Below are positions 1 to 6,151 of a stretch of 13,488 bases of DNA, in pieces (the first letter of the stretch is position 1; every line of letters starts with the position of its first letter). The notes beneath the pieces are model-generated. The model ran no database searches. It saw only the letters and a list, made by a program, of their open reading frames with translations, and was not told where the DNA came from. Origin of the DNA: DASTQL01 sp035761805. Lineage in GTDB: Bacteria; Actinomycetota; Actinomycetes; Jiangellales; Jiangellaceae. The position numbers were made by a program, and so were the translations under genes. The stretch is taken from positions 1 to 13,488 of the forward strand of contig DASTQL010000125.1 in assembly GCA_035761805.1 (NCBI GenBank). Reading direction: 5' to 3'.

Positions 1-414
1 TGCACGCTCGTGGGCACCGCATCGGACGTGGAGGCCGTCGAGGTGCTCGCGACCTCCCTGCTCGTGCAGGCCAGTGCCGCGATGACGCGGCACGGAGCGC
101 AGGTCGACGCCTTCGGCCGGTCCCGCACCCGGTCCTTTCGGCACTCCTTCCTGCTCTCGTACGCGACGCGGATCGGGGAGCGGCTGCGGGCCACGACGGA
201 GTCGGCCGTCGCCAAGAGCGGGCACACGACCGAACTGGTCCCGCTCCTCCGCCGCCACGCGGAGCGGGTCGACGCCGCCGTGGACGAGACGTTCCCCAAC
301 CTGAGGTCCCGGCAGTCCAGTACGAGCAACGGCCTGGGTTGGGCCGCCGGGCGTGTGGCGGCCGACCTGGCCAGGCTCGACGTCAGGGGGGAGGTGACCA
401 GCGACTCCCGATGA
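1..414 (+). CDS. DUF2786-type protein, C-terminal part (5' end outside the window)
   Basis: The reading frame is open from the first base and ends at TGA 412-414, leaving 137 residues of a gene that begins upstream. The GTG at 10-12 is internal, because the frame and the family-like sequence run back to base 1 (C-T-L-V-G-T-A-S-D-V). The stretch VEAVEVLATSLLVQASAAM, followed by a basic SFRHSFLLSYATRIGERL segment and a late NGLGWAAGRVAADLARLD block, resembles the C-terminal half of actinobacterial DUF2786 proteins. Those proteins are of unknown function and usually 230-300 residues long. No catalytic motif, signal peptide or membrane segment is visible in this part. The next gene starts 27 bases downstream on the same strand but belongs to an unrelated family, so co-transcription is possible and a functional link is not implied. 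Assignment to the family is from memory of its sequence pattern. Confidence 0.7.
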   Translation, partial: CTLVGTASDVEAVEVLATSLLVQASAAMTRHGAQVDAFGRSRTRSFRHSFLLSYATRIGERLRATTESAVAKSGHTTELVPLLRRHAERVDAAVDETFPNLRSRQSSTSNGLGWAAGRVAADLARLDVRGEVTSDSR

Positions 415-432
415 CCGAGGACGGGGCGACGG

Positions 433-438
433 GATACT
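433..438 (+). promoter_or_regulatory. Candidate -10 element of a leaderless promoter for the luciferase-like gene
   Basis: GATACT matches TATACT at five of six positions. Its last base is six bases upstream of the GTG at 445, which would place transcription start on or next to that codon, as in actinobacterial leaderless mRNAs. No convincing -35 is visible, and no strong Shine-Dalgarno precedes the GTGGTG start region. Confidence 0.35.
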
Positions 439-441
439 GGC

Positions 442-1362
442 GTGGTGAGCGACTACGGCAGGCCCGTCTCTTTCGGACTGTTCCCCGAGCCACTGGCGGC
501 CGACGTTCCCGCCCTGCTGGAGGCCGTGCAGGAGGCCGATCGGCTGGGGCTGGACCTGGTCGGCATCCAGGACCACCCCTACCAGCGCAGGTTCCTGGAC
601 ACATTCACGCTGATCGCCTGGCTCGCAGCCCGGACCGAGCGGATCGGCTTCTTCCCCGACGTCGCCAACCTGCCGCTGCGCCCGCCCGCCGTCCTGGCCA
701 AGGCGGTGGCTTCGCTTGACCTGCTCAGCGGCGGGCGCTTCGACCTGGGCCTCGGCGCCGGCGGCTTCTGGGACGCCATCGCCGCCATGGGCGGCCCTCG
801 GCGCGCCAAGGGTGAGGCGCTCGAGGCCCTGGCCGAGGCCGTCGAGGTCCTGCGACTGTGCTGGAGCGGGGAGCGGGGCCTGCGCTACGAGGGCCGCCAC
901 TACCAGCTCGCCGGGATGCACTCGGGACCGGTGCCGAGCCGGCCCATCGGGATCTGGCTCGGGGTGGGCGGGCCGCGCGCGTTGCGCCTCTGCGGCCGGG
1001 TCGCCGACGGGTGGGTGCCGTCGTCCGGGTGGGCCGGCCCCGACCGTCTTCCCGAGCTGAACGCGAGGATCGACTCTGCCGCCGCCGAGGCCGGCCGTGA
1101 GCCGCAGGAGATCCGCCGCCTCTACAACGTCAACGGCGTGGTGACCGGCGGTCGGTCCGCCGGCTTCCTGCACGGGCCCGTCGACCAGTGGGTCGAGGAG
1201 CTCACCGAGCTCGTGCTGGAGCAGGGCATGGACACCTTCGTCTACTGGTCGTCGAAGCCGGACGAGGCGGACCGCGCGGGTGACGTCAGGGAGCAACTGC
1301 GCCGCTTCGCGGAGCAGGTGGCACACGCCGTGCGGGAGGAGGTCGCGAAGGGCCGGGGCTGA
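442..1362 (+). CDS. LLM-class (luciferase-like) flavin- or F420-dependent oxidoreductase
   Basis: This 306-residue protein belongs to the bacterial luciferase-like monooxygenase superfamily of TIM-barrel enzymes that use FMNH2 or F420H2. Seen: an N-terminal strand SFGLFPEP (10-17), GIQDHPY (41-47), a TERIGFFPDVANLPLRPPAV block (65-84), and the family signature ASLDLLSGGRFDLGLGAGG (90-108). Later come PSRPIGIWLGVGGPRALRLC (165-184) and ADGWVPS (188-194). The length fits the MER/F420-type subgroup, and the absence of a signal peptide indicates a cytosolic enzyme. The substrate cannot be read from the sequence. Two tandem GTG codons (442 and 445) are both possible starts; the second is favoured if the transcript is leaderless. 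It stands alone, with a non-coding stretch of about 680 bases after it. F420 versus FMN is undecided, although the high-GC actinobacterial background favours F420. Confidence 0.88.
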   Translation: MVSDYGRPVSFGLFPEPLAADVPALLEAVQEADRLGLDLVGIQDHPYQRRFLDTFTLIAWLAARTERIGFFPDVANLPLRPPAVLAKAVASLDLLSGGRFDLGLGAGGFWDAIAAMGGPRRAKGEALEALAEAVEVLRLCWSGERGLRYEGRHYQLAGMHSGPVPSRPIGIWLGVGGPRALRLCGRVADGWVPSSGWAGPDRLPELNARIDSAAAEAGREPQEIRRLYNVNGVVTGGRSAGFLHGPVDQWVEELTELVLEQGMDTFVYWSSKPDEADRAGDVREQLRRFAEQVAHAVREEVAKGRG

Positions 1363-2043
1363 GCTGAGGAGTGGCCAGGGGTTGCGGGCCGAGGCCACAG
1401 CCTGTTCCCCCGGTTGTCTGGCAGGTGCGCGAATCAGGTTGACGGCGCATCCGCGGCCCGCCCCCACGGCCTTGACGGGGCGGCGACCGAGGCGTCTGCT
1501 GGTCCCGTGGCCGGACCGGGGTTCCTCCGACGACTCCTCCGCCGCCTGCGCGGGCGGGTGCCGGCAGGCGGGGGCCGACGGCGACCGGGAGAGGGTCCTC
1601 GCCGCGACGGCGGCGGAGCAGGGGTGCGCGAGCCGCGCCGACCGGGGCCTGGGCGTCCGAGCGCGTCCGCCGCCGCACCCCAGCCAGGCCCGCCGGAGTT
1701 CCTCGATCTCAGCGGCGACCGGCCGTAGATGCACCAGTGCCGGGTTGGGCCGAGGTGGCGCCCGGGGTGTCCGGGACGGGTGCCGCCAGCTCGCAGGCGG
1801 CGATGGCGTCGGTCGACTCCGGTTGGGCGGCTGATCGTCTACCGGTCGACGGCGCGGCCCCACCTCGCGGCCCTACGTCCGAACGGTTGGGAGGTTGCTG
1901 CCAGGAGTGGCAGCAAGATCCGAGCAGTTCGAGGGGACGGGTCCAAGGGCAGGCAGGACGCCAACCGCCACCGCACCCGCCGCCGCCGTGTTCGCCCGCC
2001 GCGTACGCGGGCAGGGTTCTGCGACCCCGGACGTTGGTCCGGC
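1363..2043. other. About 680 bases without a supportable gene
   Basis: Open frames exist on both strands, as expected at this GC content, but their translations are Arg/Pro/Gly-rich and carry no recognisable motif. The plus-strand frame that continues into the protease (from 1729) looks non-coding before 2044. On the minus strand, around 1670-1735, one frame reads VAAEIEELRRAWLGC, a protein-like helix, but it collapses into low-complexity sequence on both sides. It may be a gene remnant. No tRNA, repeat array or clear promoter was found, and the protease promoter should lie somewhere in the last 200 bases. Confidence 0.5.
1371..1398 (+). terminator. Weak hairpin after the luciferase-like gene
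   Basis: GTGGCC at 1371-1376 pairs with GGCCAC at 1393-1398 across a 16-base loop, nine bases after the stop codon. There is no T-tract and the loop is long, so this is only a possible factor-independent terminator. Confidence 0.22.
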
Positions 2044-2973
2044 ATGGAGGACGCCTCCTCGAGCGCGATGGACGCCTACTCGCAGGTGGTCACGACGGTG
2101 GCGGCCACGGTCGGGCCGAGCGTCGCCGCGCTGCAGGTGCGGCGTGGGTCCGGTGCGGCCGTCGTGTTCACCGCGGACGGCTTCCTGCTCACCAACGCGC
2201 ACGTTGTCGGTCGCACCGATGCCGGCCGGTTGGCCTTCGCCGACGGCACGTCGACGCCCTTCCACGTGATCGGGGCGGACCCGCTCTCGGACCTGGCGGT
2301 GCTGCGAGCCGATGGGCCGACGCCCGCCCCCGCACGGCTGGGGGAGGCGTCCGACCTCCGGGTCGGCCAGCTCGTCGTCGCTGTCGGCAACCCGCTGGGG
2401 CTCACCGGCAGCGTGACCGCCGGCGTCGTCAGCGGGCTGGGTCGGTCCCTCCCGGCCCGGTCGGGTGAGGCCGCGCGGATCATCGACGACGTCATCCAGA
2501 CCGACGCCGCCCTCAACCCGGGCAACTCCGGCGGGGCTCTGGCGACCGCCGACGGCACGGTCGTCGGAGTCAACACGGCCGTGGCAGGGATCGGGCTGGG
2601 CCTCGCCGTCCCGATCAACGCCACCACCCGCGGCATCATCGCCACGCTCATGCGGGAGGGCCGCGTGGTCAGGGCCTACCTCGGCGTGGCCGGGGCGCCC
2701 GCGCCGCTCCCCCCGGTCGTCGCCGGGCGGACCGGGCAGGACTCCGGGCTTCGGGTGGCCCAGGTCGTCCCCGGCAGCCCCGCCGCCCGGGCCGGCATCG
2801 TGTCCGGTGACATCCTCGTCGCCGCCGGGGGGACGCCGGTGCGCTCCGCGCAGGAGCTCCAGCGCCTGATGCTCGCCGAGGCGATCGGCCAACCCATGCC
2901 GGTCACGCTGCTGCGCGCCGGGGCCATGGTCGACGTCGTCGTGCAGCCGACCAGGCTTCGCGTCGACGACTGA
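2044..2973 (+). CDS. HtrA/DegP-like trypsin-fold serine protease with C-terminal PDZ domain, no membrane anchor
   Basis: This is a 309-residue S1C-family protease. The catalytic triad is visible: His53 in LLTNAHVV, Asp83 in LSDLAVLRAD and Ser162 in NPGNSGGAL. Spacings of 30 and 79 residues are typical of HtrA proteases. The oxyanion-loop region GNPLG (115-119) and the substrate strand GLGLAVPIN (184-192) are present. A single PDZ domain spans about 235-305 (GLRVAQVVPGSPAARAGIVS, then GDILVAAGG). The usual actinobacterial N-terminal cytosolic tail and transmembrane helix, or a signal peptide, are absent, so the protein is predicted to be cytosolic and possibly oligomeric. ATG 2044 gives a protein that begins just before the protease domain. 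ATG 2068 is an alternative with a GGAGGA sequence about 16 bases upstream. Frame extension to 1729 is implausible coding. It probably degrades damaged proteins; the targets are unknown. Confidence 0.87.
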   Translation: MEDASSSAMDAYSQVVTTVAATVGPSVAALQVRRGSGAAVVFTADGFLLTNAHVVGRTDAGRLAFADGTSTPFHVIGADPLSDLAVLRADGPTPAPARLGEASDLRVGQLVVAVGNPLGLTGSVTAGVVSGLGRSLPARSGEAARIIDDVIQTDAALNPGNSGGALATADGTVVGVNTAVAGIGLGLAVPINATTRGIIATLMREGRVVRAYLGVAGAPAPLPPVVAGRTGQDSGLRVAQVVPGSPAARAGIVSGDILVAAGGTPVRSAQELQRLMLAEAIGQPMPVTLLRAGAMVDVVVQPTRLRVDD

Positions 2974-3045
2974 CCGGCCGCGGCCACGCCGAACTACGCC
3001 CCGCGCGCCTTGACCGCCCCCGGACGCCCATCTGAGGATGCCGGG

Positions 3046-3945
3046 GTGAGCGCCGGCCACGGTCACGGCCACGCGGGGGCTCGGCACCGGTGGCGGCTGG
3101 CCGTGGCCTTCGTGCTCATCACCGTCTTCTTCGCGGTCGAGCTGGTGGCGGCCCTGGCATCCGGGTCGCTCGCCCTGCTCTCCGACGCCGGACACATGGC
3201 CGCCGACGTCGTCGCACTCGGTGCCGCCCTGGCAGCCACCAGGATCGCGACCAGGCCGGACCGGACCGGCCGGCGGACCTTCGGCTCCTACCGCGCCGAG
3301 GTGTTCGCCTCCGGACTCGCCGTGCTGCTGATGCTCGGTGTCGCCGTCTACGTCCTGATCGAGGCCCTCCGCCGGATCGGTTCCGTACCCGAGGTGGCGA
3401 GCGGGGCGATGCTCCTCGTCGGTGGTCTCGGTTTCGGTGTCAACGCCGCCGCCCTGGCGCTCCTGCGGGGAGGCGCCCGGGAGAGCCTCAACGTCAAGGG
3501 CGCCTACCTCGAGGTCGTGGCCGACACGGCCGGCTCCCTCGGCGTGATCGTCGCTGGTCTCCTCGTCGTGGTGACCGACGAAGCCAGATGGGACACCGTC
3601 GTGGCCGTCGCCATCGCGGTCTTCGTCGCCGGACGTGCGATCTGGCTGGGACGCGAGGTCCTGGCGGTGCTGGCGCAGCACGTCCCCGCCGGGATGGACC
3701 CGGCCGCCGTGGAACACGACCTGCGCGAACTCCCGGGTGTCGCCGACGTCCACGACCTGCACCTGTGGACCCTGACCTCCGGCATGAACGTCGCCACCGC
3801 CCACCTGGTCACTGCCGACGACGACGCCACCCACCCGGTGCTCGACGCCGCGCGGGACGTGCTCCGCGACCGCCACGGTGTGGCACACGCAACCCTGCAG
3901 GTCGAGCCCCGCAGCCACACCGGCTGCCACGAGATCGACTGGTGA
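3046..3945 (+). CDS. Cation diffusion facilitator (CDF) family metal efflux transporter, CzcD/ZitB-like
   Basis: A 299-residue inner-membrane antiporter that probably exports Zn2+ or related divalent ions in exchange for protons. The N-terminus is His-rich (HGHGH, residues 5-9), followed by the predicted six transmembrane segments and a cytosolic C-terminal domain (about 205-299) containing DLHLWTLTSGMNVATAHLV. The TM2 metal site is SDAGHMAAD (His50, Asp54). In TM5 the expected HxxxD is ExxxD (Glu156, Asp160 in LEVVADTAGS). The protein ends in CHEIDW, a possible extra metal-binding tail. GTG 3046 was chosen because GAGGA (3034-3038) lies seven bases upstream and the His-rich start is family-like; a TTG at 3010 would add 12 residues without support. 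It lies 72 bases after the protease, so a shared transcript is possible. No metal-responsive regulator gene is adjacent. Confidence 0.92.
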   Translation: MSAGHGHGHAGARHRWRLAVAFVLITVFFAVELVAALASGSLALLSDAGHMAADVVALGAALAATRIATRPDRTGRRTFGSYRAEVFASGLAVLLMLGVAVYVLIEALRRIGSVPEVASGAMLLVGGLGFGVNAAALALLRGGARESLNVKGAYLEVVADTAGSLGVIVAGLLVVVTDEARWDTVVAVAIAVFVAGRAIWLGREVLAVLAQHVPAGMDPAAVEHDLRELPGVADVHDLHLWTLTSGMNVATAHLVTADDDATHPVLDAARDVLRDRHGVAHATLQVEPRSHTGCHEIDW

Positions 3946-4069
3946 CCGCCCCTTCCCGTACGGACCGGTGGTCGTCCACAGGCGGAGGTTCGCGTCCGTC
4001 AGGGAGGCGGTCGTTCCTGCCAGGATCGCTGTCCTGGTCACGGGGACGCGTCCGTCGGGGGTGGTCCGC

Positions 4070-4357
4070 TTGTCCCGTATCGCCGTGCAGGTCGCCGACC
4101 TCGGTCGCCTCGGGAGCGAGCTCGTCCGGGCCGGGGACGACCTGCGCCGGGTGGCGGCCGGGATGGCCGCGGTGGCGGGGGAGGGCCTCGACCCCCGGGT
4201 CGAGCGGGCGCTCACCGACGTCGTCTCCGGCTGGCGGCGGGGCATGGACCGGGTGGGTGAAGGCACGGCCACCGCCGGGTGCCAGGTGGTCGAGGCGGCC
4301 CGCTCGTACGAGGAGACGGAGCGGGCGCTCGCCGACGCTTCCGGGGTGGCGGCATGA
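4070..4357 (+). CDS. Small EspC/WXG100-like helical protein, candidate type VII secretion partner
   Basis: 95 residues, almost entirely helical by composition. It has a single tryptophan in the middle (SGWRRGMD, Trp55) and a C-terminal helix ending QVVEAARSYEETERALADA. Tyr80 to Glu84 forms the YxxxE form of the YxxxD/E type VII export signal. This layout (about 100 residues, central Trp, C-terminal Y-xxx-acid) is that of EspC/ESX-type secretion-associated proteins. The start is uncertain: TTG 4070 follows a G-rich stretch (4056-4063) at good spacing, and GTG 4061 or GTG 4085 in the same frame are alternatives. The stop overlaps the ATG of the next gene (ATGA), implying translational coupling and probably a heterodimeric partner relationship with it. 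The family assignment is from pattern, not from a database match. No secretion machinery genes are nearby. Confidence 0.68.
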   Translation: MSRIAVQVADLGRLGSELVRAGDDLRRVAAGMAAVAGEGLDPRVERALTDVVSGWRRGMDRVGEGTATAGCQVVEAARSYEETERALADASGVAA

Positions 4358-5541
4358 CGTCGGGGAGCCTGCCGACGGTGCCGGGGGATCCCGGCGTGGT
4401 CCGTGAGGCGTCGCAGCGGCTGCTGCTCGCGACCCGGCGGCTCGCCGACACCGAGACCCGGCTGCGGTCCGTCGGCCGCGTCGACGGGGTGTGGACCGGC
4501 GAGGCGGCGCTGGCGTTCAGGGGGCGGCTGGGGCCCCTGCCCGGCCAGGTGTCGGCCGCCGTCGATGCCGTCCACGAGGCAGCTCGCGCGCTCGCCGCGT
4601 ACGGGGTGGAGCTGGAGGCCGTCCAGCACGCGCTTCGCCGGCGACGGGCGGTGCACGACGCGATCGAGCAGGAGCGCGACACGGCCTCGTGCACCGTCGC
4701 CACCTCCGAAGACCGCCTCCTCGGCAGCGCCCGGGCTGCCGCGGGGCTGGTGGAGCGGCACGAGCTCGCGGTCACCCGGCTGGTCCGCGCGTTGACGGCC
4801 GTCGGAGCCGACGCACCGCCGGAGCCCGGCGTCCTGGTGCTGCTGCGCGACGCGGTGGGGCCGCGGTGCTCCGCGATCCGGAGCCGGGTCGAGGCCTTCG
4901 TCGCCGAGCACCTGGTGCTGGTCACCGTCGTGGCCGACTACTGCGGCACGGCCAGCGCCGTCCTGGGTCTGCTGGCTCTGGCGGTGCCGGCCCTCCTGCC
5001 CGCGAGCGCCGTGCTGGGCGGGCTCGCGCTCGCCTGCACGACCGGCCTCGCGCTCGCCGGGGAGGCGGGCTGGCGCGACGTGGCCGTGGCCGGCGTCGGG
5101 CTCGTCTCCTTCGGTGCCGGCTCCGCGATCGCCCGGCTCGTGGCGCGGACCGACGCTGCCGCCGCGTCCGCTGCGGGAGCGCTCGCCGGGACCTGGTCGG
5201 CCACCCGGTCGGGCATCCGACCGACCGGCCGGGTCGCCCCCTCCGGCGTGGCGACGTCGGCTCGCCAGGCGCGGCTGGCGGCGTTCGACGCCGCGGAGTC
5301 CCGCGCGTCGCTGGCGATGGCGCTGCAGTCCCAGGAGCGGGTGCTGACCGCCACGTCGGACGTCCACACGGTCGCCTCAGCAGTGGCGAACGAACCGCGA
5401 CGGCGGCGGGAGCGCGAGAGGGCCGCTGCGGTGGTGGTGCGGGACTACCGGGCGATCGGTGCCGAGCTGCGGGCGCTGGTGGGCCGGAGCCTCCCGCTGG
5501 TCGGGCAGCCGATCACGACGCCGGTGGTGTCCGGTGGCTGA
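4354..5541 (+). CDS. WxG-domain protein with hydrophobic centre, putative type VII secreted effector or membrane protein
   Basis: 395 residues. The N-terminal 100 residues form two long amphipathic helices around VDGVWTGEAALAF (Trp47-Thr-Gly49), the WxG turn of ESX-type proteins. This is followed by AAYGVELEAVQHALRRRR, typical of putative actinobacterial T7SS-secreted proteins. A helical stretch (100-180) leads to a hydrophobic region (about 186-264) with two or three possible membrane segments. An Ala/Arg-rich C-terminal part (265-395) includes a basic cluster, RRRRERER (349-356). No known toxin motif is recognised in the tail. It overlaps the preceding small protein by four bases and the following gene by eight, so all three are probably one operon. 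The arrangement resembles partner / effector / accessory sets seen for LXG or WXG effectors. That role is inferred; a structural membrane role is also possible. Confidence 0.68.
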   Translation: MTSGSLPTVPGDPGVVREASQRLLLATRRLADTETRLRSVGRVDGVWTGEAALAFRGRLGPLPGQVSAAVDAVHEAARALAAYGVELEAVQHALRRRRAVHDAIEQERDTASCTVATSEDRLLGSARAAAGLVERHELAVTRLVRALTAVGADAPPEPGVLVLLRDAVGPRCSAIRSRVEAFVAEHLVLVTVVADYCGTASAVLGLLALAVPALLPASAVLGGLALACTTGLALAGEAGWRDVAVAGVGLVSFGAGSAIARLVARTDAAAASAAGALAGTWSATRSGIRPTGRVAPSGVATSARQARLAAFDAAESRASLAMALQSQERVLTATSDVHTVASAVANEPRRRRERERAAAVVVRDYRAIGAELRALVGRSLPLVGQPITTPVVSGG

Positions 5542-6118
5542 GCTGGTCGGGGCCCCGGTGCAGGGCCGGGCCGTGACCGTGGACACGCCCGGGCAGATGC
5601 TCTCCCTGCGCGTCCCGCCGGACTTCGGCCCGCCCGGTCCCGCCGGGTGGGCGGCGGACCTGGCGGGTGCCCTGTCACGGGAACGGTTCCTGATCCTCGA
5701 GCAGTGCGTCGGCCTGCTCGACCGCGACGAGCCGACTGCGGCGGCCCTCACCGTGCACTTGGCGCCGCTCCCGGTGGCCGTCGGCACCGACGCGCTCGAG
5801 GCGGCGCTCGGCCTCGCCGAGACCTTGTCGGCGCCCGCCGGTCATCCGCGAGCCGTCGCGGTGACCAGGCTCCCGGCCGGACCGGCGGCCGTCCTCGAAG
5901 AGGTGGTCGCGCTCGTTCCCCCCGGGTCGGGCACGGCGCATCCGGTGCCGGTCGGGATCAGCCAGGCGCACCTGCCCTGGGTCGACGGGTCGGCCGTCCT
6001 GGTCACCACGCTCGCGACGCCGATGCCACGGCACCTGCCGGTCTACACGGCCGTGCTCGCCGACATCCTGGAGTCGATGACCGTGTCTCCGTCCGCCGAC
6101 GACGAGGGCGACCGATGA
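5534..6118 (+). CDS. Hypothetical 194-residue protein, third gene of the WxG cassette
   Basis: I do not recognise a family with confidence. The GTG start at 5534 overlaps the end of the WxG gene by eight bases, and the frame closes at 6118. There is no signal peptide or transmembrane helix. The protein looks like a soluble alpha/beta domain: LSLRVPPDFGPPGPAGW near the N-terminus (23-39), ERFLILEQCVGLLDRDEP (50-67), ALTVHLAPLPVAV (71-83), PRAVAVTRLPAGPAAVLEEV (105-124), and a final block SAVLVTTLATPMPRHLPVYT leading to LADILESMTV (153-184). The closing pattern (strand, then helix, then ES-M/L-x-V) recalls the Mog1/PsbP-like fold of LpqN-type actinobacterial proteins, but this is only a resemblance. 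From its position it may be a chaperone, an export accessory or an immunity protein for the WxG product. It converges on the QueA-like gene with a 33-base gap. Confidence 0.62.
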   Translation: MAELVGAPVQGRAVTVDTPGQMLSLRVPPDFGPPGPAGWAADLAGALSRERFLILEQCVGLLDRDEPTAAALTVHLAPLPVAVGTDALEAALGLAETLSAPAGHPRAVAVTRLPAGPAAVLEEVVALVPPGSGTAHPVPVGISQAHLPWVDGSAVLVTTLATPMPRHLPVYTAVLADILESMTVSPSADDEGDR

Positions 6119-6151
6119 ACCCACCCTCACCACCGCCGCGCCAGGTGGTCC

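Noticed and set aside
2677..2987. Minus-strand frame over the protease PDZ region
   Set aside because: Ser/Thr/Pro-rich antisense translation with no motif; the plus-strand PDZ domain is clear.
1873..5367. A minus-strand open frame of 1164 codons running antisense to the protease, transporter and WxG genes
   Set aside because: Its translation is Gly/Arg/His/Asp-rich low complexity and mirrors the codon pattern of well-supported plus-strand genes; long antisense frames are expected at this GC content.
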